51,104 bases of DNA, taken from Cellulosilyticum sp. Lineage in GTDB: Bacteria > Bacillota > Clostridia > Lachnospirales > Cellulosilyticaceae. Under the pieces are notes generated by a model, which had not been told where the DNA came from, ran no database searches, and was given only the letters and a program-made list of their open reading frames with translations. Where the stretch lies: the NCBI GenBank assembly GCA_017941635.1, contig JAGAVZ010000189.1, forward strand, positions 1 through 51,104. Reading direction: 5' to 3'. Below are positions 20,635 to 29,257 of the stretch, one piece after another. Position 1 is the stretch's first letter. Each line of letters begins with the position of its first letter. Both the position numbers and the translations under genes were made by a program.

Positions 20635-22776
20635 TTAAACTTCTATTCTTGTTTGAATAGAAACTTGTTTTTTTGACTTTCCAACTGTTAAAGTTGCTAC
20701 AATAATGGCTACTACGATAACAACAGCAATCACTGCTTCTATTATACTACCACCAAGGAATATTGCACTACCTACTTTATTAATAAGAAGTGCCACTAAA
20801 TAAGCAGTTAATGTTTGGAACCCAATGGCAATCCATGTCCATTTAGCTGATCCCATTTCTCTTCTGATTGCACCAATTGCTGCAAAACATGGTGCACAAA
20901 GCATATTAAACGCCATAAATGAATATGCAGAAATAACTGTAAAGTTTGCTGCAATCATTGCTAACAAATCTTCTGACTCTTCTGTCGCATCTGCAATACC
21001 ATAGATGACACCATATGTTGCTACAACATTTTCTTTTGCAATTAAACCTGTTATTGTTGCTACTGCAGCACCCCAGTCACCAAATCCTAATGGTGCAAAA
21101 ATTGGTGCAACAACATTTCCAACACTTGCTAAAATACTTGCATCTGCATCTACCATTTCTAATGACCAGTTAAATGATTGTAAGAACCAAATCACACCAC
21201 ATGCCACAAAAATAATTGTACCCGCTTTAATAATGAAAGCTTTTCCTCTGTCCCACATATGAATAAGTACACCTTTAAGGCTAGGAATATGGTAAGCTGG
21301 AAGTTCCATAACAAATGGCGCTGGTTCCCCTTCAAAAGCAGATGTATGTTTTAAAATAATACCACAAATAATAACCATTGCAATACCTAAGAAATAAACT
21401 GTTGGTGCCACCCATGAAGCCCCTCCAAATAATGCCCCTGCAAATAGTGCAATAATCGGAAGTTTTGCACCACATGGAATAAATGTAGTAAGCATAATTG
21501 TCATTTTGCGATCTTTATCATTTTCAAGTGTACGTGATGCCATAATCCCTGGTACACCACATCCTGATGCAATCAGCATCGGAATAAATGATTTTCCTGA
21601 TAAACCAAATCTTCTAAAAATACGATCCATAATAAAGGCAACACGTGCTATATAACCACAATCTTCTAAGATGGCTAATAATAAGAATAATAACATGATT
21701 TGTGGTACGAAACCAAGTACTGCACCTACACCACCAATTAATCCATCTACTACCAATGCTGTAAGCCAAGGTGCAACATTAGCATTTTCCATGAACGCAG
21801 AAACATTACCTTGAATGAATTCCCCAAATAAAATATCATTTGTCCAATCTGTTATAATAGTACCTAATGAACTTACTGATATATAATATACAGCCCACAT
21901 AACAACTGCAAAAATTGGAAGAGCTAATATACGATTTGTTACAATCTTATCAATTCTATCTGATGTTGTATCTTGACCTTTTTTAGCTTTTTTAACTGCC
22001 TTTGAAACAATATTTCCTATGTACACATAACGCTCACCTGTAATGATACTTTCTGCATCATCATCTAAAGCTGTTTCAGATGCAATGATATGATTTTCAA
22101 TTCTTTTCTTTATGTCCTCATTTAATTGAAGTGTTTTAAGAACTTCTTCATCTCTTTCAAAAGCTTTGATTGCTAACCATTGTTTTGGCATATTACCCTT
22201 AACTGAACTTGAAATTATAGAGTCAATTTGTGCCACAGCATCTTTAACCTCATCCATCATTGGTAGCATAAATGCTTGTGCTTTTTTCTGTTTCGCCATT
22301 TCAATTGCTTTATTTGTTACTTCTGTAATCCCTTCTTCTTTTAAAGCTGATATTTCTATAACTGGACACCCTAAAAATTGCGATAACTTCTTACAGTCAA
22401 TGTAATCTTTATTTTTTCTTACAAGGTCCATCATATTAAGCGCAATAACTGTCGGTACACCTAATTCAAGAATTTGTGTTGATAAATATAAATTTCTTTC
22501 AATATTAGTTGCATCTACAATATTAATAATCGCATCTGGATGTTCTTCTAAAATAAAACGTCTTGTAACAACTTCTTCTAATGTATAGGGTGATAATGAG
22601 TAGACCCCTGGTAAGTCAACAATTTCTACCTCTTTATCCTTTTTGTACTTTCCTGCTTTCTTCTCTACAGTAACTCCCGGCCAGTTTCCAACATATTGTG
22701 ATGCCCCCGTTAATGCATTAAATAATGTTGTTTTACCACTATTAGGATTTCCTGCTAAACCTATTTTAATAGACAT
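20635..22776 (-). CDS. feoB: Ferrous iron transporter FeoB
   Basis: FeoB imports Fe2+ across the inner membrane. The N-terminal GTPase carries GNPNSGKTTLFNALTG (G1), DLPGVYSLSPYTLEE (G3) and ALNMMD (G4); the GDI-like region follows, then two Gate domains with conserved PCGAKLPI and APCFAAIGA motifs and GCGVPGIMASRT. I use the ATG at 22776 (MSIKIGLAGNP, 713 residues) because AGGGAGAG lies the right distance upstream. The gene follows two feoA genes and precedes the Cys-rich small protein, so all four probably form one iron-regulated operon. Confidence 0.95.
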   Translation of the reverse strand: MSIKIGLAGNPNSGKTTLFNALTGASQYVGNWPGVTVEKKAGKYKKDKEVEIVDLPGVYSLSPYTLEEVVTRRFILEEHPDAIINIVDATNIERNLYLSTQILELGVPTVIALNMMDLVRKNKDYIDCKKLSQFLGCPVIEISALKEEGITEVTNKAIEMAKQKKAQAFMLPMMDEVKDAVAQIDSIISSSVKGNMPKQWLAIKAFERDEEVLKTLQLNEDIKKRIENHIIASETALDDDAESIITGERYVYIGNIVSKAVKKAKKGQDTTSDRIDKIVTNRILALPIFAVVMWAVYYISVSSLGTIITDWTNDILFGEFIQGNVSAFMENANVAPWLTALVVDGLIGGVGAVLGFVPQIMLLFLLLAILEDCGYIARVAFIMDRIFRRFGLSGKSFIPMLIASGCGVPGIMASRTLENDKDRKMTIMLTTFIPCGAKLPIIALFAGALFGGASWVAPTVYFLGIAMVIICGIILKHTSAFEGEPAPFVMELPAYHIPSLKGVLIHMWDRGKAFIIKAGTIIFVACGVIWFLQSFNWSLEMVDADASILASVGNVVAPIFAPLGFGDWGAAVATITGLIAKENVVATYGVIYGIADATEESEDLLAMIAANFTVISAYSFMAFNMLCAPCFAAIGAIRREMGSAKWTWIAIGFQTLTAYLVALLINKVGSAIFLGGSIIEAVIAVVIVVAIIVATLTVGKSKKQVSIQTRIEV

Positions 22777-22798
22777 TCCCATCTCTCCCTTTCCTATA

Positions 22799-23020
22799 TT
22801 ATTCCACAATAATCATCTCTGCATCCATCTTGCGTAAAGACAGCTCATAGTTTCTAACTGTTACTTGAATGGGATCACCTAGAGGTGCCACTTTACGTAC
22901 AAAAATATCACAGCCTTTTGTGATTCCCATATCCATTATTCTTCTACGTACTGCACCATTACCTTCTATTTTAGTAACACGTACATTTTCACCACACTTT
23001 ACTTCTTTAAGCGTTCTCAT
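22799..23020 (-). CDS. feoA: FeoA family protein, second copy
   Basis: This 73-residue SH3-like protein has the FeoA pattern: NVRVTKIEGNGAVRRRIMDM, GITKGCDIFVRKVAPLGDP and IQVTVRNYELSLRKMDAE. FeoA is a small cytosolic partner of FeoB. It overlaps or adjoins the feoB start (its stop is 23 nt before ATG 22776) and follows the first feoA by 12 nt. Confidence 0.92.
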   Translation of the reverse strand: MRTLKEVKCGENVRVTKIEGNGAVRRRIMDMGITKGCDIFVRKVAPLGDPIQVTVRNYELSLRKMDAEMIIVE

Positions 23021-23032
23021 TTTTTTCCTCCT

Positions 23033-23242
23033 TTATACCATAATGCGACTAGCCAGAGATTGACCAAGTGCCACACGTGACTCTTTAATATTTACAATCA
23101 TATTTTCACCATTTTTAGAAATGATTGTGACTTCTTCACCTACAACAAATCCTAATGAACTTAAGAACTTCTTTGTTTCATCATTTCCTGTAATCTTTTT
23201 GATTGGATAGATATTGCCCTCTTGACCAATAATTAACGACAT
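23033..23242 (-). CDS. feoA: FeoA family protein, first copy
   Basis: The 69-residue protein is a second, divergent FeoA-like SH3 domain (FLSSLGFVVGEEVTIISKNG, VNIKESRVALGQSLASRIMV). It heads the feo operon, with a Fur-like dyad about 60 bp upstream. Tandem feoA genes are common in Clostridia. Confidence 0.9.
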   Translation of the reverse strand: MSLIIGQEGNIYPIKKITGNDETKKFLSSLGFVVGEEVTIISKNGENMIVNIKESRVALGQSLASRIMV

Positions 23243-23303
23243 CTAAAGGCCCCCTTTAACCTCATTTTCATTATGACTATTATCATATTGTAATTCTTTC
23301 TTT

Positions 23304-23323
23304 GATAATGAATTTCATTAATC
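23304..23323 (-). promoter_or_regulatory. Candidate Fur box upstream of the feo operon
   Basis: A 20-bp dyad holds a perfect AATGAA-T-TTCATT core within GATAAT...ATTAATC, resembling the Fur consensus GATAATGATAATCATTATC. Its position before feoA fits iron repression. Confidence 0.55.
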
Positions 23324-23447
23324 AAGATTATAGTTTATCATTTCAATTTTGTCAATTGTTTGTAATTATTAAATATAATTTTACCTATTTTATAAATCTA
23401 TTAAACAGTCGATATACATAATGTATTAACATCATATGGAGGACTTT

Positions 23448-23879
23448 ATGTTAAACTTTAAATTTGATTGGGATCCTAGATTAGAACTTAATATACCCCA
23501 TCTTGACGAACACCACCAACACTTCTTTAAACTAGGTAGACACATTGAACAACTTTTACTTATCCAATGCGCAGGTGTTACAAATAAAGATTTATTTAAT
23601 CTACTTTATGAATTACGTGATTATGTAACGTATCATTTTTATGAAGAAGAAAAAATTATGGAAGAAATTAATTTTCCTGAACTTCATGAACATAGATTAG
23701 AGCATCAAAAATTTCTTGCCTATATTAATCGTATTGATTATGATAAACTTTGTGCTAATCCTTATGACGAACTAAAAAAACTAAAAGATGATATGACCGC
23801 TTGGTCATTTACACATATTGTTCAACAAGATCAAAAACTTATCCCCTATTACAATGCTACTTTAGCTTGTTCCAAATAA
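23448..23879 (+). CDS. Bacteriohemerythrin
   Basis: The 143-residue protein is a four-helix hemerythrin. Diiron ligands are visible in order: His in LNIPHLDEHHQHFF, the HFYEEEKIM helix (His, Glu), HRLEHQKFL (two His) and HIVQQDQKLIPYY (His, Asp). Such proteins bind O2 reversibly and may store or deliver it, or sense it. I place the start at ATG 23448, which has GGAGG five nt upstream. It is divergent from the feo operon and is followed by a terminator, so it probably forms part of the local iron/oxygen group. Confidence 0.93.
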   Translation: MLNFKFDWDPRLELNIPHLDEHHQHFFKLGRHIEQLLLIQCAGVTNKDLFNLLYELRDYVTYHFYEEEKIMEEINFPELHEHRLEHQKFLAYINRIDYDKLCANPYDELKKLKDDMTAWSFTHIVQQDQKLIPYYNATLACSK

Positions 23880-23887
23880 GTTAAAAC

Positions 23888-23922
23888 AAAAATGAGCCTC
23901 CTAAATCAGGAAGCTCATTTTT
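23888..23922. terminator. Terminator between hemerythrin and the DUF488 gene
   Basis: AAAAATGAGC(C/T)TCCT and its complement pair around a short loop; both strands have T-tracts. Confidence 0.88.
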
Positions 23923-24553
23923 ATTTTGGTCCATTATATTTGTCTTTTAAGACTCTTTTTCCATTTACTGCTACAATATGATTACTTTGTAACTCATACG
24001 CTCTATCCACTTTCATAACTTGGCTTGTCTCAAAAAAATCAAGCTGATTATTCTCAGGATAGTACATTTCTAATAGTGTTCCTTCTAATTCCCTTTGTGT
24101 TTCCAGACTACCATCATGTAAGATATGCAATACCTTACATCCTCTTTCTTGCATATTTCGTCCCACTAATGTACTTCTATGACAATCACAAGGTGCTTTT
24201 TCCGCACACATAAAAACAATTCGATAGCCTTTTTTTACCCCTCTCAAAATTTGCTCTATCCCTTCTTTAAATTCTGGTAACAAAGCAATCTTTTTAAAAT
24301 CCAAATAGCCTTCTTTGTTGAGCAAAGTACTTTCCGGCCTCACAATCCCAAAGGCTTCTTTCATTTGCCTATATAAAATACCATGAGCATTTAAAAAATA
24401 CTTTAATGGCTCCTTATTAAATTGAGGATGAAATTTTGAGTAAGCCATGGTTCTCACATCGATGACACATTGAATATCATATTTTTTTAATAACTGCAAA
24501 AAACTTTCTTGTGTATGATGTGCATAGCCTATTGTATAAACACATAAATCCAC
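23921..24553 (-). CDS. DUF488 family protein
   Basis: The protein (about 210 residues) shows the DUF488 pattern: TIGYAHHTQESFLQLL, CVIDVRTMAYSKFHPQFN, a Pro/Leu-rich centre, and VFMCAEKAPCDCHRSTL with paired Cys and a conserved CHR. DUF488 proteins have no settled function. The start is uncertain: GTG at 24553 has GAGGTG seven nt upstream and is preferred to GTG 24562, which would overlap that site. It follows the 49-residue gene by about 11 nt and is probably co-transcribed with it. Confidence 0.85.
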   Translation of the reverse strand: MDLCVYTIGYAHHTQESFLQLLKKYDIQCVIDVRTMAYSKFHPQFNKEPLKYFLNAHGILYRQMKEAFGIVRPESTLLNKEGYLDFKKIALLPEFKEGIEQILRGVKKGYRIVFMCAEKAPCDCHRSTLVGRNMQERGCKVLHILHDGSLETQRELEGTLLEMYYPENNQLDFFETSQVMKVDRAYELQSNHIVAVNGKRVLKDKYNGPK

Positions 24554-24564
24554 TTGTTTCACCT

Positions 24565-24714
24565 CTAGTTTGATTTTGTTGTGGCTACTTTCTGAGGTGT
24601 AGAATTTTGTATAATACTTCCTCTTAGTTTATCATTTTGATAAAGCATTGTAATATAAATGTTTTTCCCACCACCTCTTGGTCTGTAATAACAAATTGTT
24701 TCTCCCTTTTTCAT
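24565..24714 (-). CDS. Small protein of unknown function (49 aa)
   Basis: An ATG at 24714 with a strong GGAGGAATAAAG site opens 49 codons ending in TAG. The product begins MKKGETICYYRPRGGGKNIY and ends STPQKVATTKSN; it is basic, without membrane segment or Cys pair, and I recognise no family. Its stop lies just before the DUF488 ribosome binding site, so the two form a transcription unit. The start signal is better than that of most annotated short frames. Confidence 0.65.
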   Translation of the reverse strand: MKKGETICYYRPRGGGKNIYITMLYQNDKLRGSIIQNSTPQKVATTKSN

Positions 24715-24948
24715 CTTTATTCCTCCTCTAATTTCCGTTACTCTCTTTTTTCGCTAAAAAGAGTATAACACAAATCGAACATATGTTCTAGCTCTTTTAT
24801 AATATTTCTTTTCATATATAGAATATGCTTGTCCCCTTAAAGATATTCTTTAATCTAGTTATTTATCTCTATAAAGTTTTAATATTGTTTATTTTTCAAT
24901 TTTTAGTTATTATATATTAGAACTTATTAGACATTTTAGGAGGCTCAT

Positions 24949-26205
24949 ATGAATCTATCATTGGAACATATAAAAAAAACTGTACGACGTTATCTTATTT
25001 TTTTCAAATGGCTACTGCTTTCATTAATTGTAGGTAGTGTCGTTGGTTGTATTGGTACACTATTTCACTATAGTATCGAAACGGCTACCCTACTACGTGA
25101 GCATCATACTTGGATTATTTTTTTATTGCCTCTTGCAGGTATAATTATTGTATTTTTATATCATTTTGCACCATCCTCTGAAGAGATTAATACCAATTTA
25201 GTCTTAGAATCCATTCGTTCTTCAAAGCATTTACCTCTTGTAATGGCACCTCTTATATTCGTAGCTACTACTCTAACACACTTAGTTGGTGGATCAGCTG
25301 GCCGTGAAGGTGCTGCTCTACAGTTAGGTGGGAGTCTCTCTGCATTTATTGGTAAATGCTTTCATTTAGATGATAATGATTTACGCATTTTAACCATGTG
25401 TGGTATGAGTGCAGCTTTTTCTGCCTTATTTAGAACCCCTATTGCTGCCACTATTTTTTCTATGGAGGTGGTAAGTGTGGGCATTATGTATTATGTGGCC
25501 CTTGTTCCTTGTATCATAGCCTCTTTATTAGGTTATGCGATTTCTGGTTACTTTGGTGTACATTCTACTTATTATGAACTAAACTTATTATCTTCTTTTG
25601 AATTAATCATACTATTTAAAGTAATTGGTCTAGGTATTTTATGTGCCATCTTAAGTATCGGCTTTTGCAAAATGTTACACATTGTACATAAACTCTATAC
25701 ACAGTGTTTCAAAAATCTCTATATACGCATTATTGTTGGGAGTTTCTTCATTATAATGCTTACATTATTCATAAATTCTAGAGATTACTTAGGTGCCGGT
25801 ATGCCTATTATCGAAAAAGCTCTCTTAGGTCATGCTAAACCCGAAGCTTTTGCCTTAAAAATTCTTTTTACTGCCATTACACTAGGTGCTGGATTTAAGG
25901 GTGGTGAAATTGTTCCTTCTTTCTTTGTAGGTGCAACATTCGGTGCTGTTGTAGGTCCACTCCTAGGCCTTTCTAGTACCTTTTCAGCTAGCCTTGGCTT
26001 AATTGCACTTTTTTGTGGTGTAACAAATTGCCCTATGACTGCCTTTGTCTTAAGCACAGAGATGTTTGGAAATCATGGCAGTATTTACTTTATGCTCATT
26101 ATAGCCATTAGTTATATGTTGTCTGGGTATAGCGGACTCTATACGAAACAAAAAATGATGTACTCCAAGTTTAAACCTCAGTTTTTAAACCAACTTACAC
26201 ATTAA
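24949..26205 (+). CDS. CLC family anion transporter, probably the fluoride-exporting subclass
   Basis: The 418-residue membrane protein is a CLC: GGSAGREGAALQLGGSL (with the gating Glu of GREG), MCGMSAAFSALFRTPIAATI and the second-half GAGFKGGEIVPSFFVGATFG. The KGGE motif and short length resemble CLC-F fluoride/proton antiporters and not the chloride type, which has a GGxFxP motif there. The ribosome binding site is AGGAGG. No fluoride riboswitch was found in the leader, so regulation is unknown. It is transcribed alone and ended by the terminator at 26286. Confidence 0.88.
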   Translation: MNLSLEHIKKTVRRYLIFFKWLLLSLIVGSVVGCIGTLFHYSIETATLLREHHTWIIFLLPLAGIIIVFLYHFAPSSEEINTNLVLESIRSSKHLPLVMAPLIFVATTLTHLVGGSAGREGAALQLGGSLSAFIGKCFHLDDNDLRILTMCGMSAAFSALFRTPIAATIFSMEVVSVGIMYYVALVPCIIASLLGYAISGYFGVHSTYYELNLLSSFELIILFKVIGLGILCAILSIGFCKMLHIVHKLYTQCFKNLYIRIIVGSFFIIMLTLFINSRDYLGAGMPIIEKALLGHAKPEAFALKILFTAITLGAGFKGGEIVPSFFVGATFGAVVGPLLGLSSTFSASLGLIALFCGVTNCPMTAFVLSTEMFGNHGSIYFMLIIAISYMLSGYSGLYTKQKMMYSKFKPQFLNQLTH

Positions 26206-26285
26206 TAAGTACTCTTTTTAACCTTATATGAATCTTTGTTTTTAAACCATTAACCATCCATAAATAATAATCATGCGATTTTTAT

Positions 26286-26327
26286 AAAAAAAGCGTTAGG
26301 TACTTTAACTTCCCTAACGCTTTTTTA
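26286..26327. terminator. Terminator between CLC and dut
   Basis: AAAAAAGCGTTAGG and CCTAACGCTTTTTT pair, with T-tracts on both strands. Confidence 0.92.
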
Positions 26328-26364
26328 CTTTATATCTTTAATCGGATACACTGCATATTCCTCT

Positions 26365-26862
26365 TTATTTTCCTGAAGAACCTAAACTGCCTGTTCCTCT
26401 TTCAGACTCAAATTTAAGTAATTCATCATAGCTTAGCTCTTGTGTAGCTAATTCTGGTACTTCTACCATAATACATTGGCTAATTCCTTTTTCATAAGGA
26501 TAAATGATGACATCTTCTCTGCCTTCAAAAGCTTTACAATCTGCTTTTGCAATCACTAATGTTTTATTATTGTGATTTGTAACAGGTACAAACCATTCTC
26601 CACGGTATCCTGAGTCTACCACACCAGCTCTTTGGCCCATACCCTTTGTTCCTGTTGAACCACGCTCTTTTAAAATCGCCACATATTTTGATGAGAATGC
26701 TGATGCTAAACCTGTTGAAATCATTTTTGTTTCATGTGGAGCAATTTCAATATACTCTTCATCAAAACAAGCATAGATGTCAAATGCGCCATCTTCTACT
26801 CTTTTTGAAGGAATAACTGCTCCCTCTCGTATTTTTGCAAAATAAATTTTTTGATCATTCAT
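26365..26862 (-). CDS. dut: dUTPase family protein (dUTP diphosphatase)
   Basis: The 165-residue trimeric-type dUTPase has the five family motifs: GAFDIYACFDEE (motif I), KERGSTGTKG (II), GVVDSGYRGEWFVPVTN (III with the uracil-binding Tyr and catalytic Asp), ISQCIMV (IV) and the C-terminal ERGTGSLGSSGK (V). The enzyme removes dUTP, yielding dUMP for thymidylate. It is 12 nt downstream of nrdG, with a shared AAGGAG site, so it forms the nrdD-nrdG-dut operon for anaerobic dNTP supply. Confidence 0.93.
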   Translation of the reverse strand: MNDQKIYFAKIREGAVIPSKRVEDGAFDIYACFDEEYIEIAPHETKMISTGLASAFSSKYVAILKERGSTGTKGMGQRAGVVDSGYRGEWFVPVTNHNNKTLVIAKADCKAFEGREDVIIYPYEKGISQCIMVEVPELATQELSYDELLKFESERGTGSLGSSGK

Positions 26863-26874
26863 TTACGAACTCCT

Positions 26875-27372
26875 TTAAGTTAAATTGAGTAATACGGCTT
26901 TATTTTCTGTTAATGATTGTTGTACATCTAGTATACGCTGATTACTACTTCCTCTAAAACGTAAATTTAAGTCTTTTAGACGTTCAATAAATGGCCCATC
27001 TACAATCACATCACAGTATTGTAGTACTTCTCTTTGTGAGGGATTTTGAATAAGATTCTCAAAAACATCTCCTGTATAAAGCCAGATATGCTTGCCTGTT
27101 TCTTCTTTAATACGTTTTAGTAAATCTCTTAAATGAAAATCTTGCTGCATAGGCTCTCCACCTAAAATGGATACACCATGAACATTTGGATCTTTTACAT
27201 AGCTCATAAAGGTCTCTTCTGCAACTTCATCCCATAAGGTTCCATACTCGAAGTCTCTATAAGCTTGATTAAAGCAACCTGGACATTGATGAGTACATCC
27301 AGATACAAATAATGTTGCACGAATGCCTGTTCCATTTGCAATATCATATTTTCTCATTTGCGCGTAGTACAT
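26875..27372 (-). CDS. nrdG: Anaerobic ribonucleotide reductase activating protein
   Basis: NrdG is the radical SAM activase of NrdD. The 165-residue protein has the CxxxCxxC cluster motif (SGCTHQCPGCFNQ), the GGEPMQQ SAM-binding segment, LYTGDVFE and a VDGPF motif. It follows nrdD by 30 nt with a GAGG site, the standard nrdD-nrdG arrangement. It installs the glycyl radical at the RRTCGYLGG site encoded in nrdD exon 2. Confidence 0.96.
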   Translation of the reverse strand: MYYAQMRKYDIANGTGIRATLFVSGCTHQCPGCFNQAYRDFEYGTLWDEVAEETFMSYVKDPNVHGVSILGGEPMQQDFHLRDLLKRIKEETGKHIWLYTGDVFENLIQNPSQREVLQYCDVIVDGPFIERLKDLNLRFRGSSNQRILDVQQSLTENKAVLLNLT

Positions 27373-27402
27373 AGCTTAACCTCTTTTTTATAAGTAGAAA
27401 TT

Positions 27403-28287
27403 TTATAAGTGTAAAACACGATTTATAATTTCTTGTGTTTTTCCTTTGTTCCAATAGTTCCCGCCTAAGTAACCACATGTACGACGAATAACATTCATCT
27501 GACTTTGGTCTTTATTATGACAATTTGGACATTCCCACTCTAAATCATCATTAACAATCATTTCACCTTCATAATGGCAGATATGACAACAATCCGATTT
27601 GGTATTGAACTCTGCATATTGGATATTATGATAGATAAAATTAATGAGTTGTTTTAACGCATCTAAATTGTGTTGTACAGGCGGAATTTCAATATAAGAA
27701 ATACATCCTCCTGTTGAAATAGGTTGGAATTGACTTTCAAAAACGAGTTTAGAGAAAGCATCAATCTCTTCTCTAACATCTACATGATAACTGTTTGTAT
27801 AGTATCCTTTATCTGTAATGTCTTTAATTTCACCATATTTCATACGATCAATCTTAGCAAAACGATAGCATAATGATTCTGCTGGACTACCATATAATCC
27901 GAAACCAAGACCTGTTTCCGCTTTCCATTTCTTAGTTGCTTCAAACATATGTTTCATCACTTTAAGTGCAAATGCTTCACCTTTTGGATCTGTATGAGAA
28001 ACTCCTGTCATAACTTTAGTCACTTCATAAAGCCCAATATAACCTAGAGAGATTGTTGAATAACCATCCATCAGTAGTTTATCAATTTTTTCTCCCTTTT
28101 CTAATCTTGCAATTGCACCATGTTGCCAGTGAATTGGTGATTCATCTGAAATTGTGCCTAATAACGCCTTATGACGACACATCAATGCTTCATAACATAA
28201 TTCTAATCGGTTATCTAATAACTTCCAGAATACTTCTTCGTCACCATTAGCAACAATTCCAATCTGTGGTAAATTCAAACTTACGAC
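27403..28287 (-). CDS. nrdD: Anaerobic ribonucleoside-triphosphate reductase, exon 2
   Basis: The 3' exon of nrdD begins with GTC GTA AGT TTG (VVSL) and continues NLPQIGIVANGDEE; the bare reading frame would otherwise start at an unsupported TTG. Its ~294 residues contain GGCISYIEIPP, the Cys4 zinc site (CCHICHY ... CPNCHN) and the glycyl-radical loop RRTCGYLGG. Joined to exon 1 it yields a ~706-709-residue protein, the normal length. No ribosome binding site precedes it, so splicing is required for expression. The end is followed by nrdG. Confidence 0.93.
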   Translation of the reverse strand, partial: VVSLNLPQIGIVANGDEEVFWKLLDNRLELCYEALMCRHKALLGTISDESPIHWQHGAIARLEKGEKIDKLLMDGYSTISLGYIGLYEVTKVMTGVSHTDPKGEAFALKVMKHMFEATKKWKAETGLGFGLYGSPAESLCYRFAKIDRMKYGEIKDITDKGYYTNSYHVDVREEIDAFSKLVFESQFQPISTGGCISYIEIPPVQHNLDALKQLINFIYHNIQYAEFNTKSDCCHICHYEGEMIVNDDLEWECPNCHNKDQSQMNVIRRTCGYLGGNYWNKGKTQEIINRVLHL

Positions 28288-29257
28288 CTTTATATACCGT
28301 TCCTTTCGGAATATTTCTTGTCTTTTTTGACCGGAATAGAGTACACCACACGCCTTATCTTATAGGATATTTATTTATGCCTAACTCCACTAAAGATCTT
28401 TATATAAGATTCCATTATTAATGCCACTTACTGTCTTTCGCCCTACACCTACCATATCTGCTATTTTATTATAAATGTAGTCTGTGGTTTGAATTGGTAG
28501 GTAAATATAACGGATATTGTGACTTATCAAGTAATGGATATATACGACCTTGATTAAGATTACTTATATTTGTCACACTTACACCATATTTCTTAGCTAT
28601 ATCAGTAAGTGATACTTTATTTCTTAATAATTCATAAATATCGTATACATCATTTTCATTTAATACATTTTTCCAATGAGAGTTATCTCGGATAGGGTAA
28701 TCTACCTCATTAAAATACCATGTTTCACCACAATTTATATCACTAATCATCTCACGTGATACACCATATATTTCTGCTATCTCAACAAATGTTTTTTCTG
28801 TTTGTGTTCTAATTGCATTAATAATAACTTTTACATCTTTTTCAATCAATTCATCTTTTGATTGGTGGATGTTGAACTGTTTGTCCTATATATACTTTAT
28901 CAGTACATAAACAATAAATCTTATAAATGCTTCCTTTTCTCATGTATATCACTCCCTCATCATATCGTTTCTTGGAAGATTAAACATTATACATGGAAGC
29001 TTTAATTTGATAAGTCGTTCCCTATTATACTCGTTGAACCTCCCCCTTATCTAAAGACTTAGGGGTTTGGCTGCTGATTATCCATTGTATATATAAACTG
29101 TTTTACAACTTTTTATAAATATTACTTATTTTTTCTGCTCTCGCTCCATATCATTTGCCATTTCTAGCTCTGCTTTGGCTAAGTAACCTTTAGGACTTTC
29201 CAGCAATTTAAGGGATTTTCCATCACTTCCTTACGAAGCAAGGGGGCGCAATTGTTC
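28288..29257 (-). ncRNA. Group I self-splicing intron in nrdD (~970 nt)
   Basis: The insertion interrupts nrdD after exon bases ending GGGU and ends in G, as group I introns require. The core is readable on the minus strand: P3 UCCCU (29215-29211) with AGGGA (29023-29019); P4 around UUGCUG (29206-29201) with CAGCAG (29076-29071); P6 CCCC with GGGG (29060s/29040s); P7 GAGUA (29032-29028) with UACUC (28343-28339), the guanosine site; P8 CUUAUC (29014-29009) with GAUAAG (28359-28354); P9 UUCC-GAAA-GGAA at 28310-28299. P1 pairs exon GGGU with GCCC near 29247. The endonuclease remnant sits in the P8 loop. Splice sites inferred: 29258/29257 and 28288/28287, restoring G-V-V-S in frame. Confidence 0.93.
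28469..28943 (-). pseudogene. Decayed GIY-YIG homing endonuclease in the intron
   Basis: ATG 28943, with a GAGGGAGTG site, opens MRKGSIYKIYCLCTDK then VYIGQTVQHPPIKR and a TGA at 28851. SIY and YIG are the paired motifs of the GIY-YIG nuclease N-terminus. A one-base shift then leads to a 126-codon frame (to 28469) that lacks the rest of the catalytic domain but keeps two DNA-binding repeats, IYGVSREMISDINCGETW and YGVSVTNISNLNQGRIYP, of the NUMOD/IENR1-type. So the gene has lost the central ~60 residues by deletion plus a frameshift. It cannot give active nuclease. Whether the 126-residue tail is translated alone is unknown. Confidence 0.85.

Noticed and set aside
24880-24948. Fluoride riboswitch upstream of the CLC gene
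   Set aside because: The leader lacks the GGCGAUGG...CUGAUGAUUCCU-type elements and any stem in the right place.
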